A stretch of DNA of 64,000 bases from Thamnaconus septentrionalis (taxonomy: Eukaryota > Chordata > Actinopteri > Tetraodontiformes > Monacanthidae): the NCBI GenBank assembly GCA_009823395.1, contig CM020517.1:18822501-18886500 (forward strand), read 5' to 3'. The notes below the pieces were generated by a model, which worked only from the letters and a program-made list of their open reading frames with translations, ran no database searches and was not told the DNA's origin. This document shows positions 54,643 through 64,000 of the stretch, one piece after another (position 1 is the stretch's first letter; each line of letters opens with the position of its first letter). Both the position numbers and the translations under genes were made by a program.

Positions 54643-54989
54643 AGCGCTCGCAGCCGTGGTGGCAGCTGACGAATCCCAGAATCCCTTGCTGTGGACGTCC
54701 GCCGCCAATTTAGCGCCGCTGTTTATTTTTTTGTTGCTGTTTCACACGAGCCTTTCTTCAGTGTTTGCTCGGGTCTCCGTCCTCTCTGTCTTCTCCGCTA
54801 CGCCGACGACGCTGTGCTGTGAAACACCACCAACCTGCCTCGCCCTCCTCCACCACCAGCAATTACTGTGTCAGGGAAAGTGAGCTTTAACATCTGCTGC
54901 CTGGTAACCACCACCCCACCTTCCCCCACCCCTCCCCCACCTCACCTCCCCCAATCCTCTGTCCATCCCCCCAAATGTTATGTACAGCA

Positions 54990-55065
54990 GCGGCCCTCAA
55001 CCTTTTTGTCCAGTTTAACGTCAGGCAATATTTTCAGGGACCGGCATGAAAACTGTGGTGTTTTC
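54990..55065. mobile_element. hAT-like repeat fragment (GCGGCCCTCAACCTTTTTGTCC)
   Basis: GCGGCCCTCAACCTTTTTG followed by AGTTTAACGTCAGGCAATATTTTCAGGGACCGG (two parts) resembles the end of a widespread fish hAT-derived element. Only the terminus is present. Confidence 0.5.
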
Positions 55066-55364
55066 TAACTGTAACAATAAAGGTGCATCCACTGTGTCCA
55101 GGAATCTTCTGTCCAGATAAAGTGAGCGGTGGGACTCTTCTTCTGAAACGTTGCTTTCTCTCTCACTGTTGGCTTCTTCTTTCCTCACTGGGCCTTTTCC
55201 TCCCTCTTAGCTTTCACTCCTGTTGCTCGCTAGCTTGCTGGCCAGTGGGTTTAATCTAGTGGTGATGTGTCATCACGTGACCGAGACAAGCGCCTTGACG
55301 TGCGTGAAGAGTTGAGCCATAGATGATTTGAAATAGATTTGAAATCATTCATTCACTCATTCAT

Positions 55365-55450
55365 TCATTCTGATACCAGTACCGGGCTTCGGTACTCTGC
55401 TCATACTCGGAAAATACCTGCTGATACCACCATGACACCGATACCAGTTG
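55365..55450 (-). repeat. Single dispersed copy of the GGTATCGG minisatellite unit
   Basis: GATACCAGTACCGGGCTTCGG..ATACTCGGAAAATACC..GATACCAC..GACACCGATACCAG is the reverse complement of the unit at 29255-29650. Confidence 0.6.
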
Positions 55451-56329
55451 TATATGTATGTATATGACAATATAATTAGAATTTGTACTGCAGTGAAACT
55501 GGTTCTAGAAAAACCTGCCGAGGAATGTTGTTCAAATAACACAACAGTGGAAACATAACAAAAAAAAAAGTCATTCTATAATGTGTCAAGGCCTTATCCA
55601 GTCCTCAACATCAGCATCGGTACTGAAATGCAAGTAGTCATGACTGTACTGGTTCTGTGAGAAAGAATCAGAATCAGAAGGAGGCCTTCATTGATCCCAC
55701 GTTGGGGAAATTTGCAGAGTAACAGCAGCATGAACGTTGCAAAGAGAAGAGAAATAAAGAAATAAGATCCATCTACGGCTGGTTATCAGTGCGTCCCTCG
55801 TTGTTAGCATTGTTCTTAGCGCTAAACACCAAAGAGAAGCCTCGTGTAGATCGCATGGACGTCTCAGTGTGAGAAAACTCAGCGTTTCAACCCCCAAAAT
55901 ATTTTCCTACTTGCCGAGTCCATTGTGACGGAGCGCCGTGGTGGCAGCGCTCTTTGTCGGAGCCTCGGTGCCTCTCTGAGAAAACAGCGGCTGGCTGAAC
56001 ACACATGGCCAGTGTCGGCTGTAATTAGCTTTGACAGGAGCATTTAGTGGTTGTAATTCAAATCTAATTCAGAACATCTTAACCCTGAAGTCTGTCAGGA
56101 GGCTTGAAATGTGCTGCAACACCGGCGGCTCCTTGTGATTAGCTCGCTGCAATTGTTGGGTGACACGTCGAGTGCGGCGCTAATGACATCAGGCGCTAGA
56201 AGCCGATTGGACGCTCGGACCTGAAGGAAAACAGGCTGCCTGGGCTCCAGCGATAAACCGGCAAGAAGCAACGACACGTCGGCTTCACATTGCAGCGCTT
56301 TCCCTTCGCAACTGGAGCTACACAGCATC

Positions 56330-56445
56330 CCTCCATCATCCCTCATCATCCTCCATCATCCCTCTGTCGTCCCTCCATCATCCCTCCATCATCCCTCCGT
56401 CATCCCTCCATCATCCCTCTGTCGTCACTCCATCATCCCTCCATC
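56330..56445. repeat. CATCATCCCTC minisatellite
   Basis: About ten units of CCATCATCCCT with TCTGTCGTCCCT variants, in intergenic DNA. Confidence 0.85.
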
Positions 56446-56989
56446 AGGACAGACAGAGTGAGTGGAGGTTTAGGTGAAACTTGAATTCAGTGGATAGATT
56501 CAAAGATTCAGATTCAGAAAGATTTTTTATTTTGCCACATGGTGGTGATAGAAGCCGACGTAATTGGGCAAAAAGGAATAAAGTTAAAAAAAAAAAGAAG
56601 AAAAAAAAAAGCGGCAGTTAAATATATCAGTAAATAAGTATATATATAAGTTTCATTTCCACTGATGAATAACTTTCCAGAGAGAGAGAGAGAGAGAGAG
56701 AGACTGTGAATTGGTGTCTTTGAATCTTCATGTTTTAAACGTAAAAAACAGCAAAACTCATGAAAATCATCCAAAGTCTCCGCCCCCCCCCTCCATGCCC
56801 CCCCCACCACAATGAGCAGTGTGAGTGCAGATTTGAGCGGCCAGCTGTTGGACAGGCTGCATTTAAACTGGCATATTTGCATTTCATCCATAATAATATA
56901 ACCACTTGTGTGATGTGACAAATGATTGATGATAGGGGGGAGATGTGGATTTCCTCCCCCTCTCCCTCCCCTCCCAAACCCCCCGCTGT

Positions 56990-57140
56990 AAGTGCACTAA
57001 AAACAAATTACGCCTTTCATCTTTGTAACACGTCTATTACATGATGTGCTAATAGCGCCCCCTCTCTCTTTCTATCAAATTATTTGTGCTTCCACATCAT
57101 TCTTTCTTGTTGAGAAATTAAACTATTAATCACAGCGATG

Positions 57141-57185
<45 letters not shown>

Positions 57186-57295
57186 CACAGCGCAGCCTGC
57201 TGGAATGTTGCAGCCTTTCACCAGACACTTAAAAGGTGTTAATAGCTTACTTTGTAAAATGAGGGTAATTGCTTAATGGCTCAGCTGTCGGAGGC

Positions 57296-57344
<49 letters not shown>

Positions 57345-57345
57345 C
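56990..57345. other. Intergenic block with two (TG)n tracts, possible regulatory DNA
   Basis: (TG)n at about 57143-57183 and 57301-57341 flank a 117-bp unique stretch containing TAATAGCTTACTTTG and GGGTAATTGCTTAATGG. The region before the first tract is also AT-motif-rich and non-repetitive. No coding pattern. Confidence 0.3.
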
Positions 57346-57586
57346 TTTTCGGAGTAAAATTCGGGTCCGAATTGAATTTCAATGGAATTATCCAAATTAA
57401 AACCAAATGCTGACCCCCCCCCCCCACCACCACCACCACCACTGTGGCACATATAGATATATAGCTTCTAATTCTGGTTGTAAATTTAAAAAATATCATT
57501 TCATTTTTACTGCTTTATAATGGTAGCGTATTTATTTATTTTTACTTTTTTTACTTTTTACTTTTCAGTAGTAATAACACGGTACT

Positions 57587-58240
57587 ACAAACTACAGCCC
57601 GGGGCCCATTTGTGGTCCGTTAAAGCTTTTTAATCCGGCCGTTGGTTCTGGATGGTTCTAGGTGGTTCTAGGTGGTTCTAAGAGCTAAACCCCCTGGTGG
57701 TTCTGGATGGTTCTAGTTGGTTCTAGTTGGTTCTAGGTGGTTCTAAGAGCTAAACCCCCTGGTGGTTCTGAATAGTTCTAGGTGGTTCTAGGTGGTTCTA
57801 AGAGCTAAACCCCCTGGTGGTTCTGGATAGTTCTGGATGGTTCTGGGTGGTTCTAGTTGGTTCTAGGTGGTTCTAGGTGGTTCTAAGAGCTAAACCCCCT
57901 GGTGGTTCTGGATGGTTCTAGTTGGTTCTAGTTGGTTCTAGTTGGTTCTAAGAGCTAAACCCCCTGGTGGTTCTGGATGGTTCTAGTTGGTTCTAGTTGG
58001 TTCTAGGTGGTTCTAAGAGCTAAACCCCCTGCTGGGGCTTCACAGACACTGACTTGGTTGCAACTTTGCTTCATTTTCCACTGACATTCCAGCAACATGT
58101 TTTCTCCATGATATCCCAGGATAGATGGTCTCCTCCTATGAGGTGGCTCACCAGAACACTGCATCCATCTGCTGCTGCTCCGCTACCCCCCTCTGGCACA
58201 CTGTAGAACCCACTGTGGACCACCGGCCCGAAAGCACAGC
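57587..58240 (+). mobile_element. Non-autonomous element carrying a GGTGGTTCTAG minisatellite
   Basis: The left module, ACAAACTACAGCCCGGGGCCC and TTTTTAATCCGGCCG, is followed at about 57640-58030 by higher-order repeats of TGGTTCTAGGTGGTTCTA plus AAGAGCTAAACCCCCTGG. The right module (about 58030-58240) contains CATTCCAGCAACATGTTTTCTCC, CTCCTATGAGGTGGCTCACC and CCCCCCTCTGGCACACTGTA. An inverted copy lies at 63115-63720. Confidence 0.8.
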
Positions 58241-58359
58241 GCCCCCTGGCGTGGGTGTAGAGAGGGGAGGCGTTGGTTGGACGCCCGCCCGCTGGTTTTT
58301 CTCCTCTTTATTATCATTAGGCAGCTCCGAGCCAAAACACAAAGACACAGTGTGTTTTT

Positions 58360-58520
58360 TATGAGTAATGCGTGAACCCGCTGAGGGAAAAGTTCATGTT
58401 AAACCTATGAGCTTGGACAGCAACAAGATTTATGGCCGCGGCTGTAAAAATTATGCTTTTCTTTTTCCCCAAAGGCACTTTAATTATGTAATTACTGCCA
58501 GCTGCTTTTCATTTGCAGTG
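58360..58520. other. Possible conserved non-coding element
   Basis: Non-repetitive block with TTTATGGCCGCGGCTGTAAA, AATTATGCTTTTC and CTTTAATTATGTAATTACTG (homeodomain-type TAATTA core). No coding pattern. Proposed only from composition. Confidence 0.25.
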
Positions 58521-59095
58521 TCTGTTTATGAGGGTCTGGGGGTCCCGGGTTCAAGTGCTGACCCCCCCCACACACACACACACACCCCACCACACCCCCC
58601 TCCCCCACCAGATAAGGCCTGAGATGATTAGCAGAGTCCTGGGCAGGAAGCCCTCTGATTGGCTGGCTGGGCTGCAGCCTCCCACTGGGCTCCATCAGAA
58701 GCCTGAAGCTGTGTTTGCGCCACTTCCTCTTTATCACTGCAAGTCATCAGCATCAATTCTGCTGGAACCAGGAGACGTTGATATCTGTGTTTGCTGTAAG
58801 CTGATTGGTGGAAGACGGTGCCAAGGACCCCCTGCTTCTCTCAATCTTCTCCACCAATCTGCTGCCTCGCAGGCTCTGACCTTCTCCCACCAACTGCTGC
58901 AGGGAGATGATTGGCAGTGGATGCATGGGAGGAAGCGTCGCTGCAACTCTCGTATTGAGATTTGATGAAATTAACATAACTCATGGAATGAGCATGACTT
59001 TATTTTCTGCTTGTTATGTTGTCTGAAGCCAGATGTGTGATTAGTGGCTGCAACCAGTGGATCGTTGGCGAACCAACCGCTTCTAAGATATATAT

Positions 59096-59096
<1 letters not shown>

Positions 59097-59159
<63 letters not shown>

Positions 59160-59175
59160 TACTTTATTGATCGCC
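59097..59175 (-). mobile_element. (GACA)n on a retroposon tail
   Basis: About 15 GACA units are followed by GATACTTTATTGATCGCC, the reverse complement of the GATCAATAAAGTATC tail signature. Confidence 0.65.
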
Positions 59176-59262
59176 AGCAGAAATTTGTATTCACAGCAGC
59201 TTGAAAAGGGAAGTAGTGTAATAAAAAGCAACATGCTAAACTAAAAGTATGGTACAAAATAA

Positions 59263-59263
<1 letters not shown>

Positions 59264-59301
<38 letters not shown>
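59264..59301. repeat. (TA)n microsatellite
   Basis: Pure TA run, followed at about 59310-59400 by GAGGAGCCAAAGAGCC..AGTGAGCCGAGCC, the end of another fish DNA-element type. Confidence 0.8.
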
Positions 59302-59304
<3 letters not shown>

Positions 59305-59819
59305 GATCTGAGGAGCCAAAGAGCCATCAACACTTTTTAGTGAGCCGAGCCAAAAGAATCAGTTCTCCGAACAGAGCCGGAGTTTCCGTCACTATGGGTC
59401 ACTACTGCAACCAACAGCTAGAGGGAGATGATTGGCAGTGGATCTGATTGGCACAAGTCTGTGAGAAGGTCGTCCATGGATGCCTGAGCACAAAGATTAA
59501 GAGTTTGTTTTTTTTTGTCACAATCAAGTTTGGAAAAGGAGCCAAAGGGGTTTTGTCAGTGTTTTTTGATCTTATGAAATCTTATGTTTGTTTTTTCATT
59601 TTTAATTTAGAGCAATAAATTACACTCGGTCATTTATTCTTTGTGAGACATTTTTCACATCTTTCTGGTCTCTTGAGCCTTTAGACTAGATTTTAATCTG
59701 ACTAGGCCGGCGCTGTCAAACTCTGGCCCGCAGGCCAAATGTGCTCAGAAACAATGATCCAATTTCACTTCATTGGTCTAAAAATAATACTTTTTTTTCA
59801 TGTACAGTTCTTTTGCAGT

Positions 59820-60522
<703 letters not shown>

Positions 60523-61334
60523 TTTGAGGGGAGGCTACTGGAGGAAACTCTGGGCTCTGTGTGATTGAAAGCTGTTAGTTTCTCCTCTCTGTGTGGAAGG
60601 GCAGGCATGATGAACTCTAACCCTGTTTAACACTTCAGCTCATGTAAAAGCAGAAGACTTGAGCCTGACAGCATCAGATTGAGCCTCCTGACAGGTCCAA
60701 ATCTGGGCCAATCAGAGCGCATCGTGATCAGCGGCTTTCCAGGCTGAGCTGCTTCACTCATCACCATCTGCTTCTCGTTCCACGCAAATGAAAAGTACCT
60801 TTGTTTTGAATTAATGCTGGTGTGTGTGTGTGTGTGTGTGTGTGTTGGGGGGGCGGGGCGGGAGGATTTGATTTTTACAAAGTGCAGGCCTCCAGAGGTA
60901 AAGCTGAGGAGACGTTGATGCTGCTCCGTAGCCACCAGGGGGGTTTTGAAGTGCATGTCATGTAATAATGTCTAATTCCAGCAGGGGTCACCTGCTCCGA
61001 GCCGTGGCCGTGACCCCGGCCAATCACAGACAGCCATCGCTCACTGAAGACTGAGACTGAGGGGGGATTTTCTGGCCCTGATAGTGAGTATTGTGTTGCC
61101 GTCACTCACAGTCTGATGCTGCTGTGAGCTTTACAAAGACAGCTGAGAACATCAGAGGTCAAGTGGGGGTGGAGGGGGGGCTGTGGGGGTCGGGGGGGAG
61201 GGGGGGGTGGTGCTAGTGGGCAACAAGTTCAGGGCCGACTGGCCTCGAAACATGTTGGATTTACTTCACACTGACTTCTGTTACTGAGGGAAGATTTGAT
61301 TGGCACATTTATATTAAAGTGTCAGTGTATTGTT

Positions 61335-61430
61335 GGATAGATAGATATATAGATGATAGATAGATAGTTAGATAGATACTGAAATTCCTTCAGGATGAAT
61401 AAGGTACTTGTCTATCTTTCTATCACACTC
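61335..61430. mobile_element. (GATA)n with flanking tail sequence
   Basis: TAGATAGATATATAGATGATAGATAGATAG, then GATACTGAAATTCCTTCAGGATGAATAAGGTAC and CTATCTTTCTATC. It looks like facing retroposon tails, degenerate. Confidence 0.4.
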
Positions 61431-61719
61431 ACACTTTAATATAAATTTCCATTTAAATGTAAAATAAGGTGTTAAAAAAATAAATTGCACATTCATATTT
61501 TTTTGTCGTTTGCTTTCGTGTTTCCTGTTTTATTTTGACATTCTCATCTCCTGGTGTTTTTTTTTTTTGTTGCTTCACATCCTGTTGCTGGTTTCCCGCC
61601 TTTTTTTTCTTTGTCGCCCCTTCATTTATAATTTATTGATTACTATTTCTATATCATGAGAACTCAACAAAGCGGATGAGCGCCCCCTGGAGTCTGGCTC
61701 TGCTTCAGGTGTCCTCCCA

Positions 61720-61782
61720 CAGGGGAGTTTTTGCTGCTCGCTGTCGCCCCCTGCTGCTCTGGAGGGTTCAGCTGGTTTTCTG

Positions 61783-61814
<32 letters not shown>

Positions 61815-61815
61815 C
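61720..61815 (+). mobile_element. SINE/LINE 3' fragment with (ATTG)n tail
   Basis: GGGGAGTTTTTGCTGCTCGC and TGTCGCCCCCTGCTGCTCTG followed by seven ATTG units. Related to the piece at 52190-52316. Confidence 0.6.
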
Positions 61816-62154
61816 GTGAGTTTCCTCTGTGCATGGGTGCGTTGGTAAATCCATTCACTGATTGGTTGTCAGTGGCACAAACACAAACCAATCAGGGACA
61901 GTTTCTACTGACACAGCACTGACATTTTTGAATGGTGAAATAGTCGTCTTTTTATACCAATATACCAATACAAAATATGTATATATATGTACATGTATAT
62001 ATATATATATATACATATATATTTGTGTGTGTTGTGTGTGTGTCATTTCCCCCCCTGAACTGCAGTTCACTTGCAGTGCTATTTTGCAGCCTTGCCTTGC
62101 CTCCCCTCCGCCGCCCCCTACTGATTTCTGAGTAAATCACGGGTGTCAGTGTAG

Positions 62155-62550
62155 TAGCCAGCCTGATAGTGTTTGGGGCTTTAATAGATCATTTTAAATG
62201 GAAGCCCCAGTTACGGCGCAGTTCCCAGCTGATCCAGCTGGACCGCGGCTCCAGTGCATGGCACTTCTCAAGCGGGCCGCACCGGCCAAGTCCAGCCCTG
62301 TGGTTCCTGTCTATTCCCGCAGGAGAGCGCGCTGCGGGCCTACAGCAACATTCTCAGCTGGGTTTAATCTGCTCTCAGACAAGCTGGCTATGAGAAAATG
62401 AAAAACGCAAAACGGAAAAAAAAGCAAAGAAAAAAAAAAACAGGCATTTGTGCAAGCGTTCACGACACACACGGACGTGGAAAATACTTGACAGTTAGCA
62501 CTTTGTTCACTTGCCTCGCCTAATAGCTTTTCAAAAACCCCTGATACACA

Positions 62551-62582
<32 letters not shown>

Positions 62583-63030
62583 CCAGAGAGAGCGAGAGAG
62601 CGAGAGAGAGACTACGGCCAGCTGCAGTGATTGCTGTCCAATCCAGTGGATCCTGTTGAACTGCTCTAATCCTCTTTTAGCACATTAATCCCATTTCCAG
62701 AGCGAAACACATCTGAGTCGACCTTTGCGTGGCCCGTGGACTTGTTAATTTTTTTGGTCTTCTTTCCTCCAGTGCGAGGGCAGATGAGATGGAAGCCAGA
62801 GCCGCTGCCTGGCCTCAGCTGCACTCTGACTGAACTCGCACTTTCAATCAGCTCCCCATCGTCTCCGGCTCACGTGGAGAATTTAGAGCGCCGTGCTGAT
62901 GCCTTCACTCAAAAACAGTCCCTGCCACGTTGCACAATTAGCCCGAGTGATGTAATAGGTCAAAAGCTGTGTGAGCAAGTACAGTTCCTCCTCGCTGATT
63001 ACTACCAAATACCTGTCATAATATATTACT
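62155..63030. other. Intergenic, possible conserved non-coding elements
   Basis: Two non-repetitive blocks (62160-62400 and 62610-63010) are separated by A-rich and (CA)n/(GA)n sequence. The motifs are mixed (CATTTTAAATGG, AGCACATTAATCCCATTT, GTGATGTAATAGG). No coding pattern, splice structure or RNA gene is recognised. Confidence 0.25.
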
Positions 63031-63114
63031 GAGGGGAAAGCACCTTATTAGTTTGAATCTTAAATCAACAAAAAACAGACAAATAATCCCAGTCTTAAAA
63101 TGTTATTGATCCAT

Positions 63115-63720
63115 TATAGTCCACAGCAGGGGGCAACTGCTGGACTGGTGGGGCCACACTGGGGTCTACAGTGTGACAGAGGGGGGTAGCGGAGCAGCAG
63201 CAGATGGATGGAGTGTTCTGGTGAGCCACCTCATAGGAGGAAAAATATATCATATGGAGAAAACATGTTGCTGGAATGTCAATGGAAAATGAAGCAAAAC
63301 CAAATCAGTGTCTTTGAAGGCCCACCAGGGTGTTTAGCTCTTAGAACCTCCTAGAACCATCCAGAACCTCCTAGAACCACCCAGAACCACCAGGGTGTTT
63401 AGCTCTTAGAACCATCTAGAACCATCTAGAACCATCCAGAACCTCCTAGAACCACCCAGAACCACCAGGGTGTTTAGCTCTTAGAACCATCTAGAACCAT
63501 CCAGAACCTCCTAGAACCACCCAGAACCACCAGGGCGTTTAGCTCTTAGAACCATCTAGAACCATCCAGAACCTCCTAGAACCACCCAGAACCACCAGGG
63601 TGTTTAGCTCTTAGAACCACCTAGAACCATCTAGAACCACCAGGGTGTTTAGCTCTTAGAACCACCTAGAACCATCTAGAACCACCCAGAACCACCAGGG
63701 TGTTTAGCTCTGATGGTCCA
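63115..63720 (-). mobile_element. Non-autonomous minisatellite-bearing element, inverted copy
   Basis: Reverse complement of the 57587-58240 element: CTGTGGACC-type end, TACAGTGTGACAGAGGGGGG, GGTGAGCCACCTCATAGGAG, AACATGTTGCTGGAATGTCA, then about 380 bp of TAGAACCACCTAGAACCAT with AGGGTGTTTAGCTCTTAGAA higher-order units. Confidence 0.8.
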
Positions 63721-63767
63721 AAGCACCTCTAGATTCCACAGTTGGTTGTGACTTGGCACTGTACAAT

Positions 63768-63773
63768 TAAAAG

Positions 63774-63809
<36 letters not shown>

Positions 63810-63811
63810 CG
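63768..63811 (+). repeat. (TTGA)n microsatellite after AATTAAAAG tail
   Basis: GTACAATTAAAAGTTGATTGATTGA, about nine units. The same tail type as at 52300 and 61790. Confidence 0.75.
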
Positions 63812-64000
63812 TGCAGGGACCATTCCTATTGGCTGCAGGTCAGGTGTTTCGTAACTTCTCCTTCTGGAAATGTCTGAATTTATTATTTCTTGTGTTCCTC
63901 CTCCCAAACCTTCCAGTTGAACCTCACAGAACAAACCCAGTGTCAGTAGTGGTGTTTGCAGAGGTTCGTCCCGCAGTCTGACTGCAGTGGCAGTAGAAGG

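Noticed and set aside
54599..54883. Possible secreted or membrane peptide gene
   Set aside because: Not listed as a gene: no homology recognised, no splice or promoter evidence, and the start lies inside a perfect palindrome. Kept only as a low-interest finding.

Overview
This window is nuclear DNA from a ray-finned fish, most likely a percomorph teleost. The evidence is multi-exon genes with GT-AG introns, vertebrate-type proteins of fish character, abundant fish MITE, SINE and LINE remnants, and very long microsatellites. There is no operon structure, rRNA, tRNA or CRISPR array that I can support.

Layout. (1) 1-8775, minus strand: adck1, a UbiB-family atypical kinase. Ten coding exons are visible and the 3' end runs off the left edge. 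Its introns hold a foldback MITE and a decayed LINE. (2) 8776-12036: the head-to-head adck1/clmn intergenic region, with a (CA)n tract, a ~566 bp (GA)n tract, a foldback MITE, a (GATA)n retroposon tail and a GC-rich clmn 5' region. (3) 12037-22011, plus strand: a complete calmin gene (clmn) in 13 coding exons, with paired CH domains, one 2.0 kb exon and a tail-anchor exon; the 3' UTR runs to about 23.7 kb. (4) 24419-26035, plus strand: an intronless TRIM35/A33-like gene interrupted by one in-frame TAG. (5) 29773-45503, plus strand: dicer1 in 27 coding exons, followed by a ~3.9 kb 3' UTR ending near a poly(A) signal at 49394. (6) 49.4-64 kb: no supportable gene. It is rich in repeats and holds several non-repetitive blocks that look like regulatory DNA. 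In mammals the DICER1 3' side faces GSC across a gene desert, so this may be the gsc side of the locus.

The clmn-dicer1 order and orientation match the mammalian CLMN-DICER1 neighbourhood. The TRIM-like gene is an insertion between them. The genes share a neighbourhood rather than a pathway: Dicer makes small RNAs, calmin is a membrane-anchored actin-binding protein, ADCK1 is a mitochondrial UbiB-type protein, and the TRIM is a putative E3 ligase.

The most interesting points are in dicer1. Helicase motif I reads TDSGKT instead of TGSGKT and motif II reads DDCH instead of DECH, while all RNase III catalytic residues are kept. The C-terminal dsRNA-binding domain is scattered over three reading frames in the last exon. 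A GC-AG intron and a minisatellite reaching a 3' splice site are also present. Elsewhere, repeats touch splice sites of clmn and dicer1, several microsatellites sit on retroposon tails, and a minisatellite-bearing element occurs as an inverted pair near the right edge with a relative inside dicer1.
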